From a virus, in IMG/VR virus record IMGVR_UViG_3300031772_001395, positions 1 through 27,367 of that record: 27,367 nt of DNA; one strand, written 5' to 3'. Position numbers and translations under genes: made by a program. Under the pieces are notes generated by a model. It saw only the letters and a program-made list of their open reading frames with translations, did no database searches and was not told where the DNA came from. The stretch's first letter is position 1. Every line of letters starts with the position of its first letter. This document shows positions 1 to 10,200 of this stretch, in pieces.

Positions 1-2
1 AG

Positions 3-227
3 AAGAGAAAGTGTAAGATAACTCACCCTGAGGCGGCACAGCCAGAAGTTATTATACAGTACAGTGGTGAGTCACTTAGACTAGATGTACTGAACAGCAT
101 TGTGGAGTTGTTCCCTGAGTTTGTCTATGTTCACTTTGTACCTGAAACCATCTTCCCTGAGAATAAACCTATAGGGTTAGGAGACACACTTGAACCAGCA
201 AGAGGCAATCCAACTACTACTGTCTGA
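3..227 (+). CDS. C-terminal end of an unknown phage gene (partial)
   Basis: One frame stays open from the left edge to a TGA at 225-227, giving 74 visible residues, while the other two plus-strand frames stop within the first 21 bases. The peptide is acidic to neutral, with a hydrophobic stretch around VELFPEFVYVHFVPE and a proline-rich end. Its last 38 bases overlap the start of the large terminase gene. The place just before terL is often held by a small terminase subunit, but no helix-turn-helix or other small-terminase signature is visible in this fragment, so the function is unknown. The start lies outside the window. Confidence 0.6.
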   Translation, partial: KRKCKITHPEAAQPEVIIQYSGESLRLDVLNSIVELFPEFVYVHFVPETIFPENKPIGLGDTLEPARGNPTTTV

Positions 228-1815
228 CAGAACTCTCCTAATCGAGACTCTGGTCAAGATTGAGAACAAGGAGCGCCAGCTAGTGCCCTTTGTGCTCAAT
301 CCTATTCAGAGAGATATGCTTAGTAGTAGCAGCAGTAGAGACATATATGTCAAGCCTGCTCAGGTAGGGGCAAGCAGTCTATTCATCTGTGACTACCTAC
401 TTGATTGTATTACTGTTCCTGGTACAGTGTCAATCATTATCAGTTATGATGAGTTCATCACTGGTAGACTACTCCGCAAGGCTCAGGGGTTCTACAACAT
501 ACTCAACAACACTGTGCCTGGACTGCCAACTCTTCAACACAAAAGCACTTATGAGAAGGTATTTGAGTTTAGGAGGAATGGCAGGATAGAGGGGTATAGT
601 AGCTTCTACATTGCCTCTGCCAGGAGTTTTGACTATGGTCGTGGTGAGGCTATACATGACTTACTGGCTGATGAGTATGCCTTCTGGCCTTCTGGTGAAG
701 CAGAGAAGTTTGTAGCTAGTGCACTACAGCGTGTTCCACTACTGCCCAACACTAAGGTAAGAGTGTGCTCGACTCCTAATGGTGAGGACAATGAGTTCCA
801 TGAAATGTATATGGCAGCAAAGGAGGGTAAGGAGGTAGGTAAGTCAGTCTATACTGCCCACTTCTACTCCTGGTGGAAGCATCCTGAGTACTCTATGGCA
901 GCAGACTCTCCATTTGTACTGCCAGGTGATGAGAACATTACTACTCTATCTACTGAGGAGCAGAATCTGCTCAAAGTCTGGCAGCAGTATGAGTTCACTG
1001 AGGATGAGATATATGACAAGATTAGGTGGAGGAGATACAAGCAGGCAGAGATGTCCAGTGTTAGGAGGAGTGGAGAGTCAAGGCTACTTTTTGGACAAGA
1101 GTATCCAGAGGATGATGTCAGTTGTTTCTTGTCTGCTGGAGATATGGTCTATGATGCCCAACTGATTAGTGACATGGCAAGAAAGTGCTATCCTGCGCCA
1201 GTCCACAACTTATTTGCTGACATCTGGTATACACCTGAACCTAGTGTATCTTACTTAGTAGCCATAGACCCTGGTGAGGGCAAGCAGAGTGAGTCAGTAG
1301 CAACTGTGTGGAAGTTCATATTTGAGGCTGATGAACTCAAGGAAGCAATCCACTGTGCTACTATGTCAGGCTTCTATGCTCAGGATGAGATGGCTGAGAA
1401 GTCAATAGTGCTGGCTAAGTGGTATAATGGTGCCATGATTGCTAATGAGGATGCGTTAGGATTCACTAGTCATGTGGCAAAGTATGGCAATCTATACTAC
1501 AGACATGACCCTGTGACTGGCAAAGTTGGTAAACTTATTGGCTGGCAGACTAACACATCCACTAAGCCTTTTATGATAACTGAGTTGGGCAGATACATGA
1601 GTAAGATAACTGCTCACGACATCAGGCTGGTTAGTCAACTCAGGAACATCAGATGGATGGTAGACAGTAGAGGCAGAGATAGAGCAGTAAGTATTGGCTC
1701 TGACGACTACCATGACAGTGCAGGGATAGCAATAGTTTGCAGAACCTCTATGCCAGTAGTTAGAGGTGCAGTTGGTACTTACGGTTGGGGAGATGACTGG
1801 GGAAGGATAAAGTAA
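190..1815 (+). CDS. terL: Terminase large subunit (packaging ATPase and nuclease)
   Basis: This is the motor that pumps DNA into proheads and cuts the concatemer. Visible motifs: an adenine-binding Q motif near residues 35-44 (LNPIQRDML), a Walker A variant at 55-62 (KPAQVGAS), a Walker B acidic pair at 161-162 (LLADEYAFW), and the coupling motif CSTPNGE near 194-200. The C-terminal RNase H-like nuclease carries Asp360 (AIDPGEG), Glu420/Asp421 (NEDALG) and Asp505-509 (DDYHDSAG). The length of 541 aa is usual for full-length TerL. The start is TTG at 190, chosen because AGGAG lies 6 nt upstream. The gene overlaps the end of the preceding one and is followed by a small ORF and the portal gene, the standard packaging order. 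The ATPase and nuclease signatures are seen directly; the function follows from the family. Confidence 0.95.
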   Translation: MNQQEAIQLLLSDRTLLIETLVKIENKERQLVPFVLNPIQRDMLSSSSSRDIYVKPAQVGASSLFICDYLLDCITVPGTVSIIISYDEFITGRLLRKAQGFYNILNNTVPGLPTLQHKSTYEKVFEFRRNGRIEGYSSFYIASARSFDYGRGEAIHDLLADEYAFWPSGEAEKFVASALQRVPLLPNTKVRVCSTPNGEDNEFHEMYMAAKEGKEVGKSVYTAHFYSWWKHPEYSMAADSPFVLPGDENITTLSTEEQNLLKVWQQYEFTEDEIYDKIRWRRYKQAEMSSVRRSGESRLLFGQEYPEDDVSCFLSAGDMVYDAQLISDMARKCYPAPVHNLFADIWYTPEPSVSYLVAIDPGEGKQSESVATVWKFIFEADELKEAIHCATMSGFYAQDEMAEKSIVLAKWYNGAMIANEDALGFTSHVAKYGNLYYRHDPVTGKVGKLIGWQTNTSTKPFMITELGRYMSKITAHDIRLVSQLRNIRWMVDSRGRDRAVSIGSDDYHDSAGIAIVCRTSMPVVRGAVGTYGWGDDWGRIK

Positions 1816-1828
1816 AATACCAGAACAA

Positions 1829-1945
1829 ATGACAAAGTTTACACCCTCGCATACAAAGATAGTTAGATTTATAGGCAAACATGGAGAGGTAGTTAAGGAA
1901 GTTCCAATGAACCGCAAAGAGCGTAGAAGGCGAGGGATAAAGTAG
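1829..1945 (+). CDS. Small very basic ORF between terminase and portal
   Basis: A 38-codon ORF with an ATG start fills the 140-nt gap between the terminase and portal genes and ends 10 nt before the portal start. The product is strongly basic, ending in NRKERRRRGIK, which would suit nucleic-acid binding. No good ribosome site lies at the usual distance; the nearest purine tract is about 22 nt upstream and lies in the end of terL, so expression would need coupling to terL. Its stop lies in a 10-base sequence (GGATAAAGTA) that also contains the terL stop. It may be a real small gene or a remnant of duplication. The function is unknown. Confidence 0.4.
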   Translation: MTKFTPSHTKIVRFIGKHGEVVKEVPMNRKERRRRGIK

Positions 1946-1955
1946 GAGGACTTAG

Positions 1956-3575
1956 ATGGCTAATATGACTGCAAACGATGTTATTGTGAAGTCTGGGAAA
2001 TTAAAGAAAATATGGGAGAAGCGTGATGTGCAACTCAAGCTGTACTACAAACAGATACAGATGGAAGATGAGTTTGCCCAAGAAAACTTAGAATCTTTTG
2101 TTGGCAACGACCCTAGGTCAGCCTACAACTTAGTAGTCCACATGCTCAATCAGAAGATACCTCACAGAATCAAAGCTGAGGAACTTGACAAGACTATCAT
2201 GGTAGCAAGTACTCAGGTTGAGGGATTCTTCACTACTGCCTGGAATGACATCTTTGAGGGGTACAGGAGGAGGGGCAAGCAGAGTTTCATGCGTGACCTG
2301 ATAGGACTGCTGATTGCAACTGGCTGGTACAGTGTATTCTCAACTATCACACCTGATGGTAGTAGATGTATGGCTGAGATATGGAATCCTTCTACTGTCT
2401 TCCCTTACTTTGACGATGATTTAGTAGAGTGTGCTCACATAGACACTCTATCTGAGAGTTCAGCCAAGAGGATGCTGATTAGAAACAGTTGGAAGGTAGA
2501 TGTGAGAGGTACTCAAAAGTTGTTTGACTACTGGTGGCTGGATACTCCCCGCACAGATGGTGGCTGGAATGTCTACAATGCAGTAGTAATAGGAACTACT
2601 CTAGCCAAGCCTCCTACACTCGAGTCAAGGATGAGACGCATACCTATCTTTATCTCTCCTACTGGTGGTCTACCTGACACTGGCTACATGAGTGACGACT
2701 GGCCTGCTGAGATTGGTCAACCCTCTATTGCTACTAACTCCAAAATCTACCGCTACTGGAACAAGTGGTGGACTTTCCAGATGCAAATTCTCAGAGACAC
2801 TGCTCAACCAAAGATATTTGAGCAGAGCAGGAGTACTAGTCCTATAATTAAAAAAGAAGATATGACTAAGCGAGGAGTCATTTGGAGAGGCAGTCCAGAA
2901 GACTCTGTAGAGTATGTAACTCCTCCAGTTATTCCACTGGAGCTTAGGGGTGCACTACTCGACATGGAAGCTATGAAGGACAGAGGCGGCCCTTCTGCTG
3001 CTATGTTTGGTGCTGTAGCACAGCAGATGACTAGCTTTATGATGTCTCAAGTATCCAGCCTCACTGCAATGATGGCTAGTGCATACCACGAAGGAATAAT
3101 TAACTGTCTAACTGACATAGACAACTTCTGGGTGCAACAGATGAAAGACAACAACCACTCTCCATACCAGTTTAGTTGGCCTAAGGAGATACCTGACAAC
3201 TACAAGATTACTGCTGAGTATGAAGTCAGAGTACCTGGCGACATGGCTAATAGAGCAACTGTGGCCAGGATGCTCAACCCCAACTTCCGACTGCCAATAC
3301 TCAGAGTCTACGATGAGGTATTCCCTGAGGTTAAGAATCCAATCAATGATATTGCACAAGTCAGGGCTGAGGATGCTGAGGCTAATCCTGTCTATGCACA
3401 GATAGCACTCATCCAAGCACTCAGGAGTCAGGCTGATATACTAGAGCAGTACAAGGATGCTGTTGGTGCTGCACTGTTCACTAAGGCAGCAGACATGGTG
3501 GAGAGTACACTTACTCCTCCACAGCAGGAACAGGCACAGCAACCTACTCAAACTCAGCAGGGTGGTGTGATTTAA
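1956..3575 (+). CDS. Portal protein (head-tail connector ring)
   Basis: A 539-aa protein directly after terL, with an ATG start preceded by AGGAGGA at 7-nt spacing. It has the look of a podovirus-type portal: a charged helical N-terminus, an aromatic-rich middle (WWLDTPR, RYWNKWWTFQMQ) that would correspond to clip, wing and stem regions, a helical segment around MFGAVAQQMTSFMMSQVSSLTAMM, and a Gln/Thr-rich tail. The portal forms the dodecameric ring through which DNA enters and leaves the capsid and to which TerL docks. The assignment rests on size, position between terminase and capsid genes, and general sequence character rather than a short diagnostic motif. The stop overlaps the ATG of the next small gene (TAATG), so translation is probably coupled. 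Confidence 0.82.
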   Translation: MANMTANDVIVKSGKLKKIWEKRDVQLKLYYKQIQMEDEFAQENLESFVGNDPRSAYNLVVHMLNQKIPHRIKAEELDKTIMVASTQVEGFFTTAWNDIFEGYRRRGKQSFMRDLIGLLIATGWYSVFSTITPDGSRCMAEIWNPSTVFPYFDDDLVECAHIDTLSESSAKRMLIRNSWKVDVRGTQKLFDYWWLDTPRTDGGWNVYNAVVIGTTLAKPPTLESRMRRIPIFISPTGGLPDTGYMSDDWPAEIGQPSIATNSKIYRYWNKWWTFQMQILRDTAQPKIFEQSRSTSPIIKKEDMTKRGVIWRGSPEDSVEYVTPPVIPLELRGALLDMEAMKDRGGPSAAMFGAVAQQMTSFMMSQVSSLTAMMASAYHEGIINCLTDIDNFWVQQMKDNNHSPYQFSWPKEIPDNYKITAEYEVRVPGDMANRATVARMLNPNFRLPILRVYDEVFPEVKNPINDIAQVRAEDAEANPVYAQIALIQALRSQADILEQYKDAVGAALFTKAADMVESTLTPPQQEQAQQPTQTQQGGVI

Positions 3576-3748
3576 TGTCGGCTTCAAAACGGATAGCTTC
3601 CACAATGGGGCTGGTTGTCATTGTGGCTGGTGTGGCTGGTGTTGTGGGTGCACTTGTGGGCTGGTGGTTGAATCTGGTGCAAAAACTGCCAAATTGCAGT
3701 CGTGGTACGCTACAATTAAATCTGTGGGGGTTGGATTGTGAAACTTAA
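3575..3748 (+). CDS. 57-aa single-pass membrane protein
   Basis: The ATG shares one base with the portal stop (TAATG), and the 57-codon frame ends inside the first codons of the HNH gene, overlapping it by 11 nt. The sequence shows a short basic N-terminus (MSASKR), one strongly hydrophobic helix at about residues 11-32 (GLVVIVAGVAGVVGALVG followed by WWL), and a short polar tail with two Cys. The topology is typical of small phage membrane proteins of unknown role. A holin, spanin-like or virion membrane component is possible, but nothing decides between them. The DNA is unusually GTG/CTG-rich and repetitive over the helix compared with the flanking genes. The tight overlap on both sides argues that it is real. 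Confidence 0.6.
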   Translation: MSASKRIASTMGLVVIVAGVAGVVGALVGWWLNLVQKLPNCSRGTLQLNLWGLDCET

Positions 3749-4211
3749 TTCAATTAACGGTAGGACTAGCAGGAGTATTGACCCTAAGTTGTCTAAGGAG
3801 CTATTTATTAGGGATGGTGGACTATGCACTTACTGTAACGGTCTGGCTATTGAGATAGACCATGTAGTCCCAGTCTCTTGGGGTGGTCCTACTATACCAT
3901 CTAATCTGGTTTGTTGCTGCCATAGATGTAATAGTAAGAAGAAGAATCGCTCTGATACAATAGGGCAGGAAATGATGACTGCAGGGTTGTTTCACTTAAT
4001 GAGGCAGGGTGAGGACATATCTTGGGTAGATACATTAGACCCTAACTATATGGTTAACAAGACTGACTTAGTGTTTGATAAGCGGCAGGATAAGAGTGTA
4101 AAGATTTCTTTAGGTGCAATAAGTGACTTACAGGCTGCTATAGACAGGGGAGACTGGAATACAGTGACTAGACTTAGCGAGTCATTAGATATGACAGTGG
4201 AGGAAGAATAA
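3738..4211 (+). CDS. HNH endonuclease, probably free-standing homing type
   Basis: A 157-aa protein with a complete zinc-braced HNH core: CTYC at residues 30-33, the catalytic His in IDHVVPVSWGG (His42 after Asp41), Asn56 in PSNLVCC, and a second pair CHRCN at 61-65. Basic residues follow (KKKNR). HNH enzymes of this form nick or cut DNA. In phages they serve as packaging-associated nucleases or as selfish homing genes. Here the gene sits between portal and a giant structural gene and starts with GTG inside the preceding small membrane gene, which fits a homing insertion better than the usual cos-cutting HNH beside the terminase genes, though the latter is not excluded. The C-terminal half is unrecognised and may determine target specificity. 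Confidence 0.85.
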   Translation: MKLNSINGRTSRSIDPKLSKELFIRDGGLCTYCNGLAIEIDHVVPVSWGGPTIPSNLVCCCHRCNSKKKNRSDTIGQEMMTAGLFHLMRQGEDISWVDTLDPNYMVNKTDLVFDKRQDKSVKISLGAISDLQAAIDRGDWNTVTRLSESLDMTVEEE

Positions 4212-4212
4212 T

Positions 4213-7200
4213 ATGCCATTACCAACAAAGACACCAATAATAGACTGGTCTAAGCCTGAATCGTGGCCTGAGAACTGGTGGTCAAATGTACCAAAGAAGA
4301 TAGGTAGTGTCATACCTATCAGTAGTTTCCCTGCAGCATCTTCTCAAGGTATGATGAGTATATTCGACAACCCTCCCAAAGGTTATGGTACTTTTGCTGC
4401 CCAACAACAGAAGTGGCAGATGGAGAACTACCGTTGGCAGTATGCTGTAGGACTCAACTCTATGAAGACTGGCACTCAGGCAGAGCCTAGCATGGGATGG
4501 TTTCCTTCACAGATACATGGTATTGTGTCTCAGTTTGAATTATTACAAAGAACTATGGCAGGACTTGTAGGCAAAACTCCTGCTGGAGTTGCTCCAAAGA
4601 ACATCTATGAGGCACCTATCACTGACCCAACTATTATTGCAAATAACTGGAAACGGTCAGCGTTTATGAGCGCTTTCTATGGTATTATAGAATCAATGGT
4701 AAAAACAGATAAAGTTAAAACTTTTGACGACTATTTGAGGATTAGCCAGATGAACCCTCAAGACTACCACATTACTGCTGCCGACCAGAATGAGATAGAA
4801 TCAGCTATAACAAGACTTACTCTTGCGCCTGCGGCAACTTTAGAGGAGCAGAAGCTGACTGAGTTTCTAACTACTCCCCAAGTGATTAGGATTACTCCTC
4901 AACTACCCCATGTGATAACAGTACAGGAGATTATCAAGTCACTAACAACAGGTGGTGCTACTGCAGTGGCTCCTGATGAGGCTGCTGCACAAGATTATCT
5001 AGACTTAGCTAAGACTATGGGAATACCAGATGACTACAAGGCTGAACTAGCTATCTTTGAGACTCAACTTGAGCCTTACTTTGCATCAGCCAGAGAGCAG
5101 GCAGCAAGTGTGGATGCTGTAATGAAAGGTTTGGCAGAGTGGAAGATGCCTGATGTGTCTCTGTGGCAACAGTTGCAGTTTGCTGCTGCTAGACCTATGC
5201 AGGAAGTTGCAGACTTCATCCAGAAGACTATAGGTAGTAATTTTGCAGACCCTATAGCTGGCTTGGGAGTATATATAGGCCAAAGACTCTTTCAACATAC
5301 TCCACAAGTTGATACTCTATTTGAGCAGTACAAATCTCAAGGCATAGACCCTTGGCATGCTCTTGGCTCTATGTACCAGGATTACACCTTATATGACAAT
5401 GGTGCACTTAATACTATTGGTAAGATGACATATAGTGCAATAGCTGACCCACTAACCTGGTGGCCTGGTTGGGGACTTAGTGTGCCAGGTAACTTGTTAG
5501 TTAAAGGAGGTACTAAACTCGGGCCTAATCTTGCTGGACTTGGGTTCAAAACTTTCGGTGAGGAACTGCTCTCAGTCAACAGGTGGATGTGGCATGTAAC
5601 TAATATACCCTTTGATGGCTTTAGAGGTATGCTGGATAAGTTACCTCTTGCTACTAAGGAGGTGATTAAGAGGGAAGGAGATAACCTTAGCAATATCTTG
5701 ATAGCAGGTAGCACTGATGCAGGCAAAGTAGCAGACAAACTAACTGCCACTGGATTAGTAGACCATATTGAGGCTAGTGTAGTTGCATTTGGTAAGACTC
5801 CAAAAGGCCCAGGATTGCTTGTATCTGCTGGTAGATTCTTCCATGTTCCTGCAACTCTAGAACCTGATGCAATAGTTGCAATGGGTAAGAAACTAGGCAT
5901 GGATGCGAGTAAGTTTAAACTTGGTGGAGTACAAGTAGTCTCAGACTCTATGATTGGTCGAGTCAATGACCTAGTCAAAGGTGCAATCCAAAAGACTATC
6001 CCTATTGAACAGGCTACTGTAGACTTGCTCAGGGAGTTTGGGATACCAAAGACTCTAGCTAACCTCAACAAAGCATCTAAGATGCTACTAGACCTAACAA
6101 AGGAAACTTACACTTCAAGAATATCTATACTGAAACAAATTGCTAAGGAGGAAGGTTCGACTGCCAATGATGTTCTCAAAGCTGCTAGAGGCCAGCAGAC
6201 TACACTAGCTCAAGACTACTTCAAGTCTAGGTATGCTCTTACTCAGCAACGCCAAGGTATAATGCAGGCAATAGTTAATGGGGTAGATGCACTAGATAGG
6301 GCTATCTGGCGCAGAACTATTGACAGACTCTGGAACACTCCCTTCGCTATGGCCTACATTGCTAACTTCCAAGTACTTATAGGCAATGTGTTTGGTGAGC
6401 CTCAACTAGTCCAAATGCTTGAGGGTATCAGACCAGGATTCGGGCATACTAAGACTTACCTCACCATTAGCAGAGGGTTATTAGCACCAACTGACCTGAC
6501 CAGAGAGGCTATGGAGCGTACTGGAACTGGTGAGTTTGGATTCCTAGCAGGTGCAGTTGGCACAAAGGGACAGAGAGCCATTGTACCCAGTAAGGGTTGG
6601 CCTGCATGGCTTGGTACTAACTTGATAAAGACTCAGAACTCTGCTGGTTACATGATTAGGATAGACTCCTGGAGCAAGTTATGGGAGAAGTACTTTGCCG
6701 AACGCCTCCGTGTTGCTAATCTTCTACCTGGTGTAGACATTCCCAAGGCAGTAACTGATGCTACTAGGAATGTGCCTGCACTACCTAAAGGCTTTGGGCT
6801 GAAATCTGCTACAATAGTCAAAGATACTCAACTAGCCTTTATGAACAATATAACTCAACTACAAGAAGTTGCGAAAGAGTTGATTGAGAACTACTCTCCT
6901 ACCAACATACTAAGAGGGCAGATAGAGAAGCTAATCAAGAATGAGAGTGCGTTCAGTATTGACACTAAGACTAAACTATTTGCTGCCCTAGACGAGACTG
7001 ATGTATTAGGTAGTCTAGATAACATCAATAAACTGGCTAGTGATGGAGCAAATTGGAGTTTAACTGAACTCAAACAGGCTGCGTGGAACAGGTCTGAGGC
7101 CTTCAAAGACCTAGCAGATGCCATTACTTCTCACACTATAGAAACTCCTACACAGTTAGCTGATGTCCTTGCTACTTATGGCAACATAGTTACTACTGCC

Positions 7201-10200
7201 AAGAAAACAATCCAAGACCTCATTAAGTCTGTTGCTGACGAGGCAGACGATGCTGCCATACTCAAGAAGTTCGGTAAGATAAGTAAGATATGGCGGACTG
7301 GGATAGACGCCATTGGAAGTGAGAAGGATGCTATCTGGCATGAGGTCAGGCGTATCCAGACTCAACTACAGGATAGTGTCACTGTACTAACTCCTAAACA
7401 AAGACTTGCAGCAGATAAGTTCCTTTCTGACTTAGATGCCGAGATAAACAATGCTAGTGACTACTTACTAGCTCACTACAATAGGACTGAGGCTTTGTGG
7501 AGTACAATAAGAACAGAACATCCTGAGGGGGCAGAGTTAGAAGCTCTACATTATCAGTATAGGAAAGACCAGATGGCACTCAGAGAAGCCTTCAATGACT
7601 CAGATGCAGCACTAAGCAGCCACAGTCTTGCATCTAGACTAGACTCTGCTAAGGCTATACTCGAACTGCCCAAGCAGACAACTAAGATTGTAAATGTGTC
7701 TGGCAGACCAATATCTCCTGTAGACATCGCCCAGATGTCAGGTTGTATGATGGAGGATGTATATAGGAACTTAGTAGAATCCTTTTCTATGCAGGGTAAG
7801 AAGTACTTTGTGGAAATGTTCCAGGCAATGGCAGACTCTAGACCTAGACAGTTCATAGGATTCACCAGGGAGAAGTTAGGCGAAGTCTATGACCACATAG
7901 TACAGAACATAGGTATAAGGCCAGCGGAGTCTGGAGCAGAGTTTGAGATTCGCAAAGCTGCTGAGAACTTGAAGATGGAACTGATTGACCTCAAAATGAA
8001 GAAGTCTATGGTATTTGACATGCAGCCTAGGTTGGCAGAGTACTTTACTAATGCAGCCAATAAGATGCAAGAGGGAATTAAGATTAGTAAGGGAGCTAAA
8101 GCCGCACCTCAGATTACTTTATCTACTGGTTCTCCAATAGCAGGAACCTATGATGTGGTTGCTTCTATAGGTAAGAAAGACTTGGGGGTAATAACTTACT
8201 CAGAAGGAAATAACTACTTTGCTATCCTTACTATAAAAGTCAAGGATGAATATAAGAGGTTAGGGGCGGGCAGTAAACTAATAAGAGATGCAATAGATAA
8301 GGCAGAGTCGTTCAAGAAACCTCTACTATCAGGTACTGTTGGTGATGAGGGTGAGCTATTACTTAGAGGTATGGAAAAGAAAGGGGTTATAATTCTAACT
8401 GAGCCTGCAGAAGAGTTCAAAGGTTGGAGTAAGTATGCAATATCTAGAGGCCCTAAGTTTACTGCTGCGCCTGAGTCTGTAGGTGGTATCACTAAGCAGT
8501 CTTGGGACTCGCTTCGCCAACTGGCCGCTGACGATGCCTCCAGAACTTACAACCAAATGTTTGCTGACTACAACAACACTTCCATCTTAGGTACAGTCGG
8601 GCGCATGTTCTTCCCTTACTGGAAGTACAACTCCTACCGTTGGACTTGGTTAGCTCGCACAGCAGTTCGTCATCCAGGTACAGTAGATGCCTGGTCAAGA
8701 TTCTACGAGAACACTGACCAGGGCAGGTTTGGGATTGGTGGAGACCTAGCTTTTGGTGCACTAGCAGGTACTGTACTAGGCCCTCTATTCCAACTGGCAA
8801 GGCAAGACTATGCATCTTACTACGAAGACATGGGGCCTCTATCTACATTTGTAGACAATGCTCAAAGGTGGGCGTTCTCTCCTAACCCTCTCATTATGAC
8901 AGCAGCATACTTATCTCCTATGTTGTCAGGACAAAAGCCTGAGTTAGGTTCACTCCTACCTGGCCTGTACAAGGCTGGACTCAGTGCTCTCATCTTGTCT
9001 CAGGTTCCAGGAGTCAGCGATGCAGCTAAGAAACTCCAGGATACAATCTTCCATGATAACTTCCGTGACTACTACAAAGCTATGATGGTGAATGAGAAGC
9101 AACTCAGAGTAGGTGGAACTCTTGCTGGTGGAGTAACTGGAACTGAGTTGTGGGAGAAGATAAAAACTAAGCTACCACTAACTCCTGAGGAGCAAGTATT
9201 GTGGGATAGCACTGAGCAAGATGTAGCTCTACTTAGTCTAGTTAGGTCTGAGTTTGCATACATATCTTACTCTCCTACCGAAACTAGAACTATCCAAGCT
9301 AATGTGGATAAAATCTATGAGGCTTATGGGTTCACTCCTGCCCAGATGAAGTACATGAGAGAACATGGTATTAGACCTTCTGACATCATGGGAGGTATGC
9401 CACTAGATATCAGACAACAACTAGACCAGATGTGGCAGTGGAAGTTTGTTGGTGGCGCAAGCGAGATGCTTGCACCTCCATCAATACAAGACACTAAAAT
9501 CAAAGTTAGCCAGTACTGGAGTGATGTAGGTACACTATCTGACAGAAGACTTGCTGAGGAGATTGATGCTGAGAGCAGATTCCTTCATCCAACTGGTACT
9601 ACTAAACCTCTAACTCCATCTGACTTCAAATCAGAGCATAGTAGTATCTGGGATAGGTACAATACATCTATCACTGACCTCAATACTATCAATCCTAAGT
9701 ACAAAGATGAGGAGTTTCAACTGATGGTATCTAACAGCCCAGAAGGTATAGCACTACTTATTGAGAAGACTGGTGGCTATGCGCCTTATCAGCAAGGCCC
9801 AATGGATACTCTCATCAGTTTCTGGTATGATGTGCAAGTGGAGAATAGAACTAATCCTCACACAGGTGAGACTGAGCCTGACTACCTTATGTATACTCTC
9901 AAGCGTCAGGCAGTGCTAGATGCTGTCCCACCTGAACTCCAGCCACAGTTCTTAGATTGGGTGCATAAGAACTCTACTCCTCTCGAGTTGAAGCGTGATG
10001 AGATAATGAACCAGTACATCAGAGGTTACCAGCGTATAACTGACATAGTATATGGAACTTATGATGAGGAGAGCCAGGCACTAATAGATGAGTTCTACTC
10101 TGGTGGTGTAACTAGGGAGAGGAAAGAGGAGATACAGCAGGAGATTGACCCTAAGACTGGTAGAAAACTAATCTCAGCCTACTCTTCTGCTCTCACAACT

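Noticed and set aside
1492-1917. Minus-strand 141-codon frame opposite the terminase end
   Set aside because: It runs through the terminase nuclease motifs on the other strand and has a composition typical of a shadow frame.
5382-6071. Minus-strand 229-codon frame within the giant virion gene
   Set aside because: Low-complexity Ser/Leu/Pro product opposite a well-supported gene, with no ribosome site. It is a shadow frame.
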